Part shown: positions 10,101-17,811 of the stretch, one piece after another
Numbering within the stretch: position 1 is the stretch's first letter
Layout: each line of letters starts with the position of its first letter
Assembly: GCA_964446585.1 (NCBI GenBank)
Contig: CAYUPI010000020.1
Span: 1 to 64,000 of the forward strand
Direction: 5' to 3'
From: CAYUPI01 sp964446585
GTDB lineage: Bacteria > Verrucomicrobiota > Verrucomicrobiia > Limisphaerales > UBA8199
DNA length: 64,000 nucleotides
Notes under the pieces: generated by a model
Seen by the model: only the letters and a program-made list of their open reading frames with translations
Told to the model about the DNA's origin: nothing
Database searches by the model: none
Made by a program: the position numbers and the translations under genes

Positions 10101-10730
10101 ATGAAGCTGCTTCAAATTGGTTTGATTGGCGACTACAACGCAGCGGTAACGGCGCATCAGGCCATCCCGCTTGCGCTGGAACTGGCCGCGGCAGCGGAGG
10201 GAAACTGCCGCGTTGAACCAAGCTGGCTGCCGACCGAATCACTCGTCCACGATTTCCCTGGTAAGTTATCGGGGTTCAATGGCCTGTGGTGCGTGCCGGC
10301 TAGTCCTTATGCGAGCATGGAAGGCGCGCTCGGAGCCATACGATTCGCCAGAATCGGACGCGTTCCGTTCCTCGGCACCTGCGGCGGATTTCAGCGTGCC
10401 TTGATCGAGTATGCTCGCAATGTGCTTGGTCTGGCTCAGGCGGAGCACGCAGAAACGAATCCCGATGCGGCTCTGCTATTGATCTCACGTCTCGCTTGTT
10501 CCCTCGTCGAGCAGAATGGGCAAATTTTGCTGAAAGAAGGCTCCCGCATCCACCGGATTTATAGGCAGTCGGAAATCCACGAGACGTACCACTGCAATTT
10601 TGGATTGAACCCAGCTTATGAGGGGAAGCTCGCGAATGGCCATCTTGAATTTACGGGGCGCGACGGGGCAAGGGAGCCCAGGGTGCTGGAGCTCAACGAC
10701 CATCCGTTCTTCATTGCCACTCTCTTCTAA
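10101..10730 (+). CDS. CTP-synthase-like class I glutamine amidotransferase, premature stop
   Basis: 209 residues related to the glutaminase half of CTP synthase, without the synthetase half. This matches the stand-alone family annotated as 'CTP synthase C-terminal region-related (seleno)protein'. The nucleophile elbow is FLGTCGGFQRALIEYARN, and a late His-containing segment is LNDHPFFIATLF. The frame stops at TAA 10728, but the next codons in the same frame read PERTALRGEVHPLIRAF to TGA at 10803. CTP synthases continue at exactly this point with FQPE and a GE-x-HPL-type tail, so the TAA appears to replace a glutamine codon. The glutamate of that tail, part of the Cys-His-Glu triad in the family, would be lost if translation ends at 10730. 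No Shine-Dalgarno site is obvious. Its substrate is not known. Confidence 0.8.
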   Translation: MKLLQIGLIGDYNAAVTAHQAIPLALELAAAAEGNCRVEPSWLPTESLVHDFPGKLSGFNGLWCVPASPYASMEGALGAIRFARIGRVPFLGTCGGFQRALIEYARNVLGLAQAEHAETNPDAALLLISRLACSLVEQNGQILLKEGSRIHRIYRQSEIHETYHCNFGLNPAYEGKLANGHLEFTGRDGAREPRVLELNDHPFFIATLF

Positions 10731-10805
10731 CCGGAGCGTACTGCCTTGCGAGGCGAAGTCCATCCGCTCATTCGGGCGTTTCTCCAGGCCGCAGGTTCTT
10801 GCTGA
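10731..10805 (+). pseudogene. In-frame 3' remainder of the amidotransferase gene
   Basis: Twenty-four codons in the same frame as the preceding CDS, starting with Pro-Glu-Arg and containing GEVHPLIRAF, then TGA at 10803-10805. The sequence matches the normal C-terminus of the glutaminase fold. It therefore belongs to the gene at 10101 and is separated from it only by one stop codon. A CAA-to-TAA change, an assembly error or readthrough would all explain it. Confidence 0.75.
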
Positions 10806-10951
10806 CCGGGCTCATCTCAGGGTGGATTCAAAACTTGGGCCTGTATGTGCCGCTCGCGCGGTGATCGAGTCGAATTGTGATTTGCTTGCTGGAAGGAGTG
10901 CGAGCTATACTCATCTGTGTGATTGGTGATATCCGTCGACATGTGTGAGAA

Positions 10952-11800
10952 TTGATCACGACGTTGCAATCGCACTCAAACTATTTGCCTCGGGACGCTG
11001 CCGGGACCAAACATTTTCCCGGTAGTGCACAACAGAAGTGCCAAATTCTCGGTTTCGCGCTGCTGTTGGCTTCGTGGGCCAGTGCGCAAACCTTTCCCGG
11101 AGCCGTAACTGCGTCGAACGCCTTTTCCTCTCCATTTCCTCGATCCGTGCCGCCAACCGCAGCTCACGGAACGACCAACGTCCAGCCGGCTCTTTCGGAG
11201 ATGAACGTGAACCAGGCCGTGATGGTCACGGTCGAATTGAGTTTTGCGGGACCGATGCCGAGCATTGCGGACGCGCTTAGACACGTCGAACGACGGCAGC
11301 AACCGGACGACGGTACTGGCCGAGTTTTCGCCATTCTCGATGCCTATGGCGAGCCGACTGCGGATGGACAGAAGCTGCACATGTCCATGCACGTGAGCGC
11401 CGAAAAAACGGGTGTAGGCGCGTTGATCTTCCGCCGCACGGGAGAAGTCTTGTGGCAGAGCCGCATCGTCACCGGTACTAACACCCACCTGTTCACCGGC
11501 AAAGGATTGACCATTTTGATCAACGATGCCGCCGGCAAATCGGCCATGGTCGATGGCTCGGGAAATCCCGCGTCAATTCTCCAGGCTCGATTGCGCGACA
11601 GCAAGACGTTGATTCGCGACTTCTGGGCCGACGGAGCCGAGCGCGAAGTGACTTTCCTTTATAGCGCCTGTGGTTGTCCCGTAAAGGCGTTGGTTCGCCG
11701 GACGGGGGAGCGGACGCAGCGCACGAAGGAGCTGCCGGTCATGTTCCCGGATGACCCGGCGGTGATGGAAGTGATCGGGCATCTGATGGGTTGGAACTGA
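10952..11800 (+). CDS. Secreted protein of unknown function
   Basis: 282 residues from TTG 10952. The first 30 residues are polar and may not be translated; the hydrophobic segment LGFALLLASWASAQ, followed by a mature-like sequence, suggests a signal peptide starting somewhat later. The body is beta-rich (VMVTVELSFAG, KLHMSMHVSAEKTGVGALIFRRTGEVLWQSRI) and has a CGCP pair near the C-terminus (YSACGCPVKALVRRTGER). I recognise no domain and see no catalytic motif. The next gene starts 24 bp after its stop on the same strand, so it may be co-transcribed with the beta-helix and lyase-like genes. Confidence 0.6.
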   Translation: MITTLQSHSNYLPRDAAGTKHFPGSAQQKCQILGFALLLASWASAQTFPGAVTASNAFSSPFPRSVPPTAAHGTTNVQPALSEMNVNQAVMVTVELSFAGPMPSIADALRHVERRQQPDDGTGRVFAILDAYGEPTADGQKLHMSMHVSAEKTGVGALIFRRTGEVLWQSRIVTGTNTHLFTGKGLTILINDAAGKSAMVDGSGNPASILQARLRDSKTLIRDFWADGAEREVTFLYSACGCPVKALVRRTGERTQRTKELPVMFPDDPAVMEVIGHLMGWN

Positions 11801-11824
11801 CTTCTGACCCGCCAGTTTAACGCC

Positions 11825-13942
11825 ATGTTGATACGGCTGGTTTTGATCCTCGCGCTATTTCTGACGTGGAGCGGCGTCGGCGCGGACTTTTGGGTTGCAC
11901 CCAATGGGAACGACGCCAATCCAGGCACGCGGGCAAAGCCAATTGCCTCACTCGAACGCGCCCGCGACGCCTTGCGCGCGCGCAAGGCGTCGCAGGTCAT
12001 GGTGCAGGAAAGGTTTACCATCTGGTTGCGCGGCGGCGATTACCTTCGCACCAACGCACTGGAATTGACCACTGCCGATTCCGGCACCGCCGAGTCGCCA
12101 GTGGTCTGGCGCGCCTGGCGGGACGAAGCGGTTCGGCTGCTGGGTGGTCGGACGCTGTCCGGTTTTGCGCCCGTCTCTGATGCCGCCGTGCTCGCGCGTT
12201 TGGAGGAGAAGGCCCGCGGGCACGTCGTGCAACTCAACCTGAGCGCGCTGGGCATTTCGGAGCTCGGAGAAATGAAATCGAGGGGTTTTGGCCGCCCCAC
12301 GGCGACGGCGCATTGCGAACTGTTTTTCGATCACCGTCCGATGACGCTAGCGCGCTGGCCCAACGAGGGCGAGTTTGCGAAGATCGCGGGTTATCCGGCC
12401 GTATCCGACCGCAAAGACGAGCATGGCGGGAAACTGGGCGAACTTCCGGGTGGGTTTCGCTATTCTGGTGACCGTCCGCGGCGCTGGCCGGAGGTGAGCG
12501 ACCTCTGGGTGCACGGTTACTGGGCTTACGATTGGGCGAACTCCTACGAGAAGGTGGCTTCGCTGGATGTCGAGCAGCATCTAATCAAGACCGTCGCGCC
12601 CTACGGTCTTTACGGGTTCCGCCAAGACCAGCGCTTTTATTTCCTCAATGTGCTCGAGGAACTCGATCAACCGGGCGAGTGGTTCCTTGACCGCCAGGCG
12701 GGCGTTCTTTACTTCTGGCCGCCAGACAAATCCTCGGCGGAAATTCTGCTTTCCCTTCTTGCGCAGCCATTGCTGAAGCTCATCGGGGTGTCCAACGTCA
12801 CTTTTCGAGGTTTCGCGCTGGAAGCGACGCGCGGCAACGGCGTCGAGATTTACGGTGGCGCGAGCAATCGCATCGCCGGTTGCCTCATCCGAAATGTGGG
12901 CAACAGCGGCGTGGTCATCGAAGGTGGCGCCGGCCACGCGGTCAGTGGCTGCGACATTCTGGACACGGGCGATGGCGGCGTCTCGTTAACGGGTGGCGAC
13001 CGCAAAACGCTTACTCCCGGAGGCCATGTCGTTGAGAATTGCCGTTTTCAGTGTCAGGGTCGCTGGTCTAAGTGCTACGTGCCGGCGGTGGCGCTTAGCG
13101 GCGTCGGCCAGCGCGCGGCGCACAACCTCATCAGCGATCATCCGCACTGCGCCATCCTTTTCTGGGGCAACGATCATGTGATCGAGTTCAACGAGATTCA
13201 CCATATTGCGCTGGAAACGGGCGACGTCGGCGCAATCTACACCGGACGCGACTACACGTTCCGGGGAAACAAAATCCGCCACAATTTCATCCATCACACC
13301 GGAGGAGTGGGCATGGGGTCGATGGGAGTTTATATGGACGATTGCGTCAGCGGGACGGAAGTGTTTGGCAACGTGTTCTTCAAGGTGCACTGGGCAATGT
13401 TCATCGGCGGCGGGCGCGATCATCGCGTCGGGAATAATTTGTTCGTGGACTGTGACCCCGCCGTGCGGGCCGATGGCCGCGGACTCGACAAATCGCCGGT
13501 TTGGCGCAGCATGGTAAACAATTACATGCGGGGAAAGCTGGCCGAGGTGCCGCTGTCGCTCTATCGCGAGCGTTACCCGGCGCTGAAATCGCTCGATCAA
13601 TATTACGGACCGCCGGAAGGCCCGGCGATCACCGGCGAAGCGTTCAAGGGCGTGCCGCCGGATGACAACGTGATCGCGTGCAACGTCTGCGCCGGCAATT
13701 GGCTTGAAGTCGGCTGGCACGCGACCTGCGAAACGCTCGGGATTGAAAACAATCTCACCAATGCTGCTTCCAGCCTCGTCTCGTCGCCCAACGATCAGTC
13801 ATGCGTGACTGCCTTCGAGTTGAAGAAGGACTCGCCGGCCTGGGCGCTGGGCTTTCGACCCATTCCTCTCGAAATGATCGGCCTTCGCGATGACGAATTA
13901 CGCCTCAGGTTGAAGCACCTCTCTGCCGCGGTCACGCACTAG
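11825..13942 (+). CDS. Secreted right-handed parallel beta-helix protein (polysaccharide-active type)
   Basis: 705 residues with a signal peptide (MLIRLVLILALFLTWSGVGA). It opens with ADFWVAPNGNDANPGTRAKPIASLERARDALR, the usual entry sequence of bacterial beta-helix proteins related to glycoside hydrolases and polysaccharide lyases. PbH1-type coils follow from about residue 320 (VTFRGFALEATRGNGVEIYGGASNRIAGCLIRNVGNSGVVI and later NNLFVDCDPAV), with a conserved GAIYTGRDYTFRGN segment. The exact substrate cannot be read from sequence. The following gene encodes an oligogalacturonate-lyase-like propeller 45 bp downstream, which suggests work on pectin or a similar plant polymer. Confidence 0.82.
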   Translation: MLIRLVLILALFLTWSGVGADFWVAPNGNDANPGTRAKPIASLERARDALRARKASQVMVQERFTIWLRGGDYLRTNALELTTADSGTAESPVVWRAWRDEAVRLLGGRTLSGFAPVSDAAVLARLEEKARGHVVQLNLSALGISELGEMKSRGFGRPTATAHCELFFDHRPMTLARWPNEGEFAKIAGYPAVSDRKDEHGGKLGELPGGFRYSGDRPRRWPEVSDLWVHGYWAYDWANSYEKVASLDVEQHLIKTVAPYGLYGFRQDQRFYFLNVLEELDQPGEWFLDRQAGVLYFWPPDKSSAEILLSLLAQPLLKLIGVSNVTFRGFALEATRGNGVEIYGGASNRIAGCLIRNVGNSGVVIEGGAGHAVSGCDILDTGDGGVSLTGGDRKTLTPGGHVVENCRFQCQGRWSKCYVPAVALSGVGQRAAHNLISDHPHCAILFWGNDHVIEFNEIHHIALETGDVGAIYTGRDYTFRGNKIRHNFIHHTGGVGMGSMGVYMDDCVSGTEVFGNVFFKVHWAMFIGGGRDHRVGNNLFVDCDPAVRADGRGLDKSPVWRSMVNNYMRGKLAEVPLSLYRERYPALKSLDQYYGPPEGPAITGEAFKGVPPDDNVIACNVCAGNWLEVGWHATCETLGIENNLTNAASSLVSSPNDQSCVTAFELKKDSPAWALGFRPIPLEMIGLRDDELRLRLKHLSAAVTH

Positions 13943-13987
13943 TCCAGCTCCCGGAGATCGCACGCCAAAAACCCGAACTATCCTTCG

Positions 13988-15322
13988 ATGTCCAAACCCA
14001 GTAATTACCGAAGCATGCTTCCTCGCATTGTGACCCAAATCTGCGCGGTAACTCTCCTTCTGTTCGTCCGCGCTGCCACAGCGGCTGAAACCTCCTACCC
14101 GCTCGAAGTCTCCCCGCCCGAACACCGGCGAATGACCGATCCGAAAACCGGGGCCGAGTTGTTGTTCCTGACCACGAACCCAGACAAGGACTCCAACCTC
14201 TATTTCCATGAGTACTCGTGGTTGTCCGACGAGTCGGTCGTCCTGTTCAACTCATCGCGCAAGAACGGCGGGCTGATGGGTTACGTGACCGCGACCGGCG
14301 AACTGATTCGCTTCAACAGTCCGCAAGGCCGACTCGGTGCCGCAACCGCTGCTGCCAAGGGCAATGCTGTGCTCGCCGTGCGCGGACGATCCATCATAGA
14401 GGTCAAGCTCGTCATCCAACCCTCCAGCGCGCCGATGGAGCGCGTTTCGCGTGTCAGCGCCGCCGAGCGCGTCTTGTGCTCCTTGCCGGACGGGGCTCCT
14501 GCGACGTCGCTGAATCCGAGTTGTGACGGCAAGTATGCGGCGCTGGGCGTCAGCGGTTTCACCGACAAGACCCGCGGGCCGGCGATCTGCAAGATCGACC
14601 TCAAAACGGGCAAACTGAGCGAGGTGTGTCGCCTACCGCAGTCGCCGGGTTACGGTGGGCACGTGCAATGGAGTCGCACGAATCCGCACCTGATCAGCTT
14701 CGTCGGCGGCCGCGGCCCGACGGGCGATGTGGCCGGACCGACGCATGCTTCCGCGGGACAGGAGGATTATGCCGTGCGTGAACAGCGATTGTGGGTGGTG
14801 GACATTCGTGACGGTGTACCACGCAACGTCTATATGGCCGAAGAGGGCGAATTAGTCACGCACGAATCCTGGTGGATCAACGACCAACTCCTGTTTTGCG
14901 GCGGCAAGAGCCGGAATTCGGCAGTGCTTTCGCACGTGAAGGCGTTGAACATTTATACTGGCGAAGTCCGTATCGTGGGCGCGGGCGCCTTGTGGCCAGA
15001 TGCTTTGCCTGCGGACGCGGCGCGGCTGAACTGGTGGCATGCATCCGGCAGCGCTGGCGGACGCTGGGTCGCGGCGGACAACTGGCACGGCGACATCATG
15101 CTCTTCGAGGGCAAGACAACACGCCCCCATTTGCTCACCACCGGCCATCGCACCTACGGTCAGGGCGAGCACCCACATGTCGGCTGGGACCGGAAGGGAG
15201 AGAAAGTAATTTTCGCCTCCCACATGCTGGGCGACCTTAATGTCTGCGTCGCCACGATTCCCAAGGCATGGCAGGCTGCCGTGTCGGCGAACGATGACGG
15301 CCTGCGAACACCCCGGAAGTAG
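13988..15322 (+). CDS. Oligogalacturonate-lyase-like beta-propeller (PL22-like)
   Basis: 444 residues with an N-terminal hydrophobic signal (VTQICAVTLLLFVRAATA). The mature part starts with blades of the type DPKTGAELLFLTTNPDKDSNLYFHEYSWLSDESVVLFNSSR. This resembles oligogalacturonide lyases (family PL22), which cleave short unsaturated pectin fragments on a seven-bladed propeller using histidines and a metal. Several His-rich blade edges fit (GGHVQWSRTNPHLISF, HRTYGQGEHPHVGWDRKG). TolB/WD40-like propellers are an alternative. The preceding gene is a beta-helix protein, so the two probably act on the same polymer. The signal peptide implies periplasmic action. Confidence 0.7.
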   Translation: MSKPSNYRSMLPRIVTQICAVTLLLFVRAATAAETSYPLEVSPPEHRRMTDPKTGAELLFLTTNPDKDSNLYFHEYSWLSDESVVLFNSSRKNGGLMGYVTATGELIRFNSPQGRLGAATAAAKGNAVLAVRGRSIIEVKLVIQPSSAPMERVSRVSAAERVLCSLPDGAPATSLNPSCDGKYAALGVSGFTDKTRGPAICKIDLKTGKLSEVCRLPQSPGYGGHVQWSRTNPHLISFVGGRGPTGDVAGPTHASAGQEDYAVREQRLWVVDIRDGVPRNVYMAEEGELVTHESWWINDQLLFCGGKSRNSAVLSHVKALNIYTGEVRIVGAGALWPDALPADAARLNWWHASGSAGGRWVAADNWHGDIMLFEGKTTRPHLLTTGHRTYGQGEHPHVGWDRKGEKVIFASHMLGDLNVCVATIPKAWQAAVSANDDGLRTPRK

Positions 15323-15402
15323 CGCAAGCCTGGTATTGTCCGCACCCACCCAATCCAGCTTCAATCATTTGCGCTCCGGCAACCCTTGGCTAAAGTTAGC
15401 TC

Positions 15403-17514
15403 ATGGCTGCTAACGTTCGTTTCCTCATGTGCCCTCCCGACCTCTACGAGGTCGATTACGTCATCAATCCGTGGATGGAAGGCAACATCCACAAGTCTTC
15501 CCGCGCGGTGGCCGTCGAGCAGTGGCAGGCCTTATATCGACTCCTGCAACAGAATGCCACCGTCGAAAAGATCACCCCACGACCGGGCTTGCCTGACATG
15601 GTCTTCACCGCCAATGCGGGAGTGGCGGTCGGCGAGAAGGTTGTTTTGAGTCGTTTTCTCTACCGCGAGCGCCAGGGCGAACAGGAGCACTTCAAGAAAT
15701 GGTTCCAGAAGCATGGGTTCGAGGTTTTCGAGCTTCCGCCGGATCTGCCCTTTGAGGGTGCCGGGGATGCATTGCTGGATCGGCAAGGGTCGTGCCTTTG
15801 GGCGGGGTACGGCATCCGCAGTGAGCTGGATTCCCATCCATACATCGCGCGCTGGCTCGACCTGGAGGTCATTTCTCTGCGCTTGATTGATCCCCGATTC
15901 TACCATCTCGACACCTGTTTTTGTCCGCTGGAGGGCGGTTGGCTCCTCTACTTCCCGCAGGCTTTTGACGCCTACTCCAACCGGCTCATCGAGCAACGCG
16001 TCGCGGCGGAAAAGCGCCTTCCAGTTTCGGAAGCCGATGCGGTGCGGTTCGCCTGCAATGCGGTCAATGTGGGTCGGCGCCTTGTCGTGAACCAAATGAG
16101 CACCGACTTGCATGAGCGGCTGGGCTCGGCGGGATTTCAGATCATTGAGACGCCACTCAACGAATTCATGAAGTCGGGTGGGGCCGCGAAATGTCTCACG
16201 CTCCGTCTGACCGAGCCGGAGCCGCCTCACGCCAAGTGCGCCACCACCGTGCAAAGCCGCGAGCTTAGGCTCGAAGGCCATCTGCTGGATTCAGGACTGC
16301 TCGATCGTGCCCTCGAACTGACGGTTCAGAGCGGTGGAAGCTTCCAGATCCTCCATTTCAACCTGGGCAAACAGCGCCAAAGCACTTCGAATGCGGACAT
16401 CAAGGTCTCTGCTCCCTCTGAGGAAGTGTTGGACAAAATCGTCGGGCAAATGATCGAGCTCGGCGCCGTGGTTGGACCCCGCGATGAGAGCGATGCCGAA
16501 CTCAAGCCCGCTACCCAGGACGGCGTCGCGCCGGACGATTTCATGGCCACCACGATTTATCAGACTGAGGTCCGCGTGCGCGGAAAATGGTTGCGAGTGC
16601 AAGACCAGCGGATGGACGGCGTGATTGTCGTGAACGGACAGCAAGCGACGGCTAGGTGCACCCTGTTCCGATATTTGAAAACAGGCGACCAGGTGGTCGT
16701 CGGCAGCCGGGGCGTGCGGATGGTACGCAAGATCGAGTCTCGCGACGTGCGCGGGAGCGCCCAGGCCGGCCATGAGTTTTCGTTCATGGGCGCGGGGGTG
16801 TCTAGCGAACGGCGCGTGGAATTGCTCGTGGATCAAATTGCCTGGGAGCTGCACCGGATTCGCGAACAAGGCGGAAAAATCGTGGTCGTGCCCGGACCGG
16901 TGGTCATCCATACCGGCGGCGGGGAGCATTTGGCCTGGCTGGTGCGCCACGGATACGTCCAGGCATTGCTGGGCGGCAATGCGATTGGCGTGCACGATAT
17001 CGAGCAGGCGTTGCTCGGCACCTCGCTCGGTGTCGATCTGAAGCTCGGCACTTCCGTCGAAGGCGGCCACCGGCATCATCTGAGGGCGATTAACACCATC
17101 CGGGCTTGCGGCGGGATCGCGCAGGCCGTGCAGGAAGGCGTGCTGACCTCCGGCATCTTCTTCGAGTGTGTCGGCAAAGGGGTCCCGTTCCTGCTGGCGG
17201 GCTCGATTCGCGATGACGGACCATTGCCCGAAACCCAAATGGACCTCATCAAGGCGCAAAAGGAATACGCGTGCTTGCTCGACGGGGCTGACCTGATTCT
17301 GATGCTCTCTTCAATGCTCCATTCGATCGGCGTCGGCAACATGACTCCCGCCGGCGTGAAGCTCGTCTGCGTCGATATCAATCCTGCGGTAGTGACTAAG
17401 CTCAGCGATCGCGGCTCGGTCGAGTCAATCGGCGTCGTGACCGATGTCGGCCTTTTTTTAAACTTGCTCACGCAGCGTTTAACCAAACTGAACCAGCATC
17501 GCCTCGCATCCTGA
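15403..17514 (+). CDS. argZ: Arginine dihydrolase / ornithine cyclodeaminase-like fusion (TIGR00300, ArgZ/AgrE type)
   Basis: 703-residue cytoplasmic enzyme of two parts. The N-terminal half has the pentein fold of guanidino-group-modifying enzymes. In cyanobacterial ArgZ/AgrE this half turns arginine into ornithine, CO2 and two ammonia. The key residues fall at Asn71 (FTANAG), Glu118 (FEGAGD), His168 (FYHLDT) and Cys264 (GGAAKC); as I recall, catalytic His168 and Cys264 of the Synechocystis enzyme have the same numbers. The C-terminal half is the LOR/SDH domain (VVVPGPVVIHTGGGEHLAWLVRHGYV, HHLRAINTIRACGGI, SSMLHSIGVGNM), which in AgrE gives ornithine cyclodeaminase activity, making proline. 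The gene would therefore release arginine nitrogen and carbon. It has no signal peptide and ends the + strand run before element B. Confidence 0.87.
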   Translation: MAANVRFLMCPPDLYEVDYVINPWMEGNIHKSSRAVAVEQWQALYRLLQQNATVEKITPRPGLPDMVFTANAGVAVGEKVVLSRFLYRERQGEQEHFKKWFQKHGFEVFELPPDLPFEGAGDALLDRQGSCLWAGYGIRSELDSHPYIARWLDLEVISLRLIDPRFYHLDTCFCPLEGGWLLYFPQAFDAYSNRLIEQRVAAEKRLPVSEADAVRFACNAVNVGRRLVVNQMSTDLHERLGSAGFQIIETPLNEFMKSGGAAKCLTLRLTEPEPPHAKCATTVQSRELRLEGHLLDSGLLDRALELTVQSGGSFQILHFNLGKQRQSTSNADIKVSAPSEEVLDKIVGQMIELGAVVGPRDESDAELKPATQDGVAPDDFMATTIYQTEVRVRGKWLRVQDQRMDGVIVVNGQQATARCTLFRYLKTGDQVVVGSRGVRMVRKIESRDVRGSAQAGHEFSFMGAGVSSERRVELLVDQIAWELHRIREQGGKIVVVPGPVVIHTGGGEHLAWLVRHGYVQALLGGNAIGVHDIEQALLGTSLGVDLKLGTSVEGGHRHHLRAINTIRACGGIAQAVQEGVLTSGIFFECVGKGVPFLLAGSIRDDGPLPETQMDLIKAQKEYACLLDGADLILMLSSMLHSIGVGNMTPAGVKLVCVDINPAVVTKLSDRGSVESIGVVTDVGLFLNLLTQRLTKLNQHRLAS

Positions 17515-17571
17515 GACTATGGGATTCATGCATGCCTTGTATGCCCTCAGTCAAAGGCGGGAGACGCGGCC

Positions 17572-17682
17572 CGGAGTGCGCCCTTCCCCGGGCGCAGCAA
17601 TGTAAAAATGTCCAGTGGCCCTAGAAATACCTAGGCCCGCGCTCGGTCGGTAATTGCTGCGCCCGAGGACGGGCGCACTCCG
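17572..17682. repeat. Hairpin element B, copy 1
   Basis: Two 30-base arms, 17572-17601 and 17653-17682, are inverted copies of each other with 28 of 30 positions matching, around a 51-base loop. The arms contain cggagtgcgccc and cgggcgcagcaa. The element fills the gap between two convergent genes. The same arms recur at 47614-47725 with an unrelated loop. Confidence 0.9.
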
Positions 17683-17811
17683 CCACCAAAGACCGATCCG
17701 TTACCATGCTGTTGCCACTTTCGCCCGGAAGCTGAGTCGGCCCGCGCTCTCGTCTCTTCGTACCAGCGTTGGTTGCGTCTTCTGCGAGGGCCTAGCTATC
17801 AGGGGCTTGCT

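Noticed and set aside
10101..10805. Selenocysteine decoding at the in-frame stop
   Set aside because: The stop is TAA; selenocysteine needs TGA and a following hairpin.
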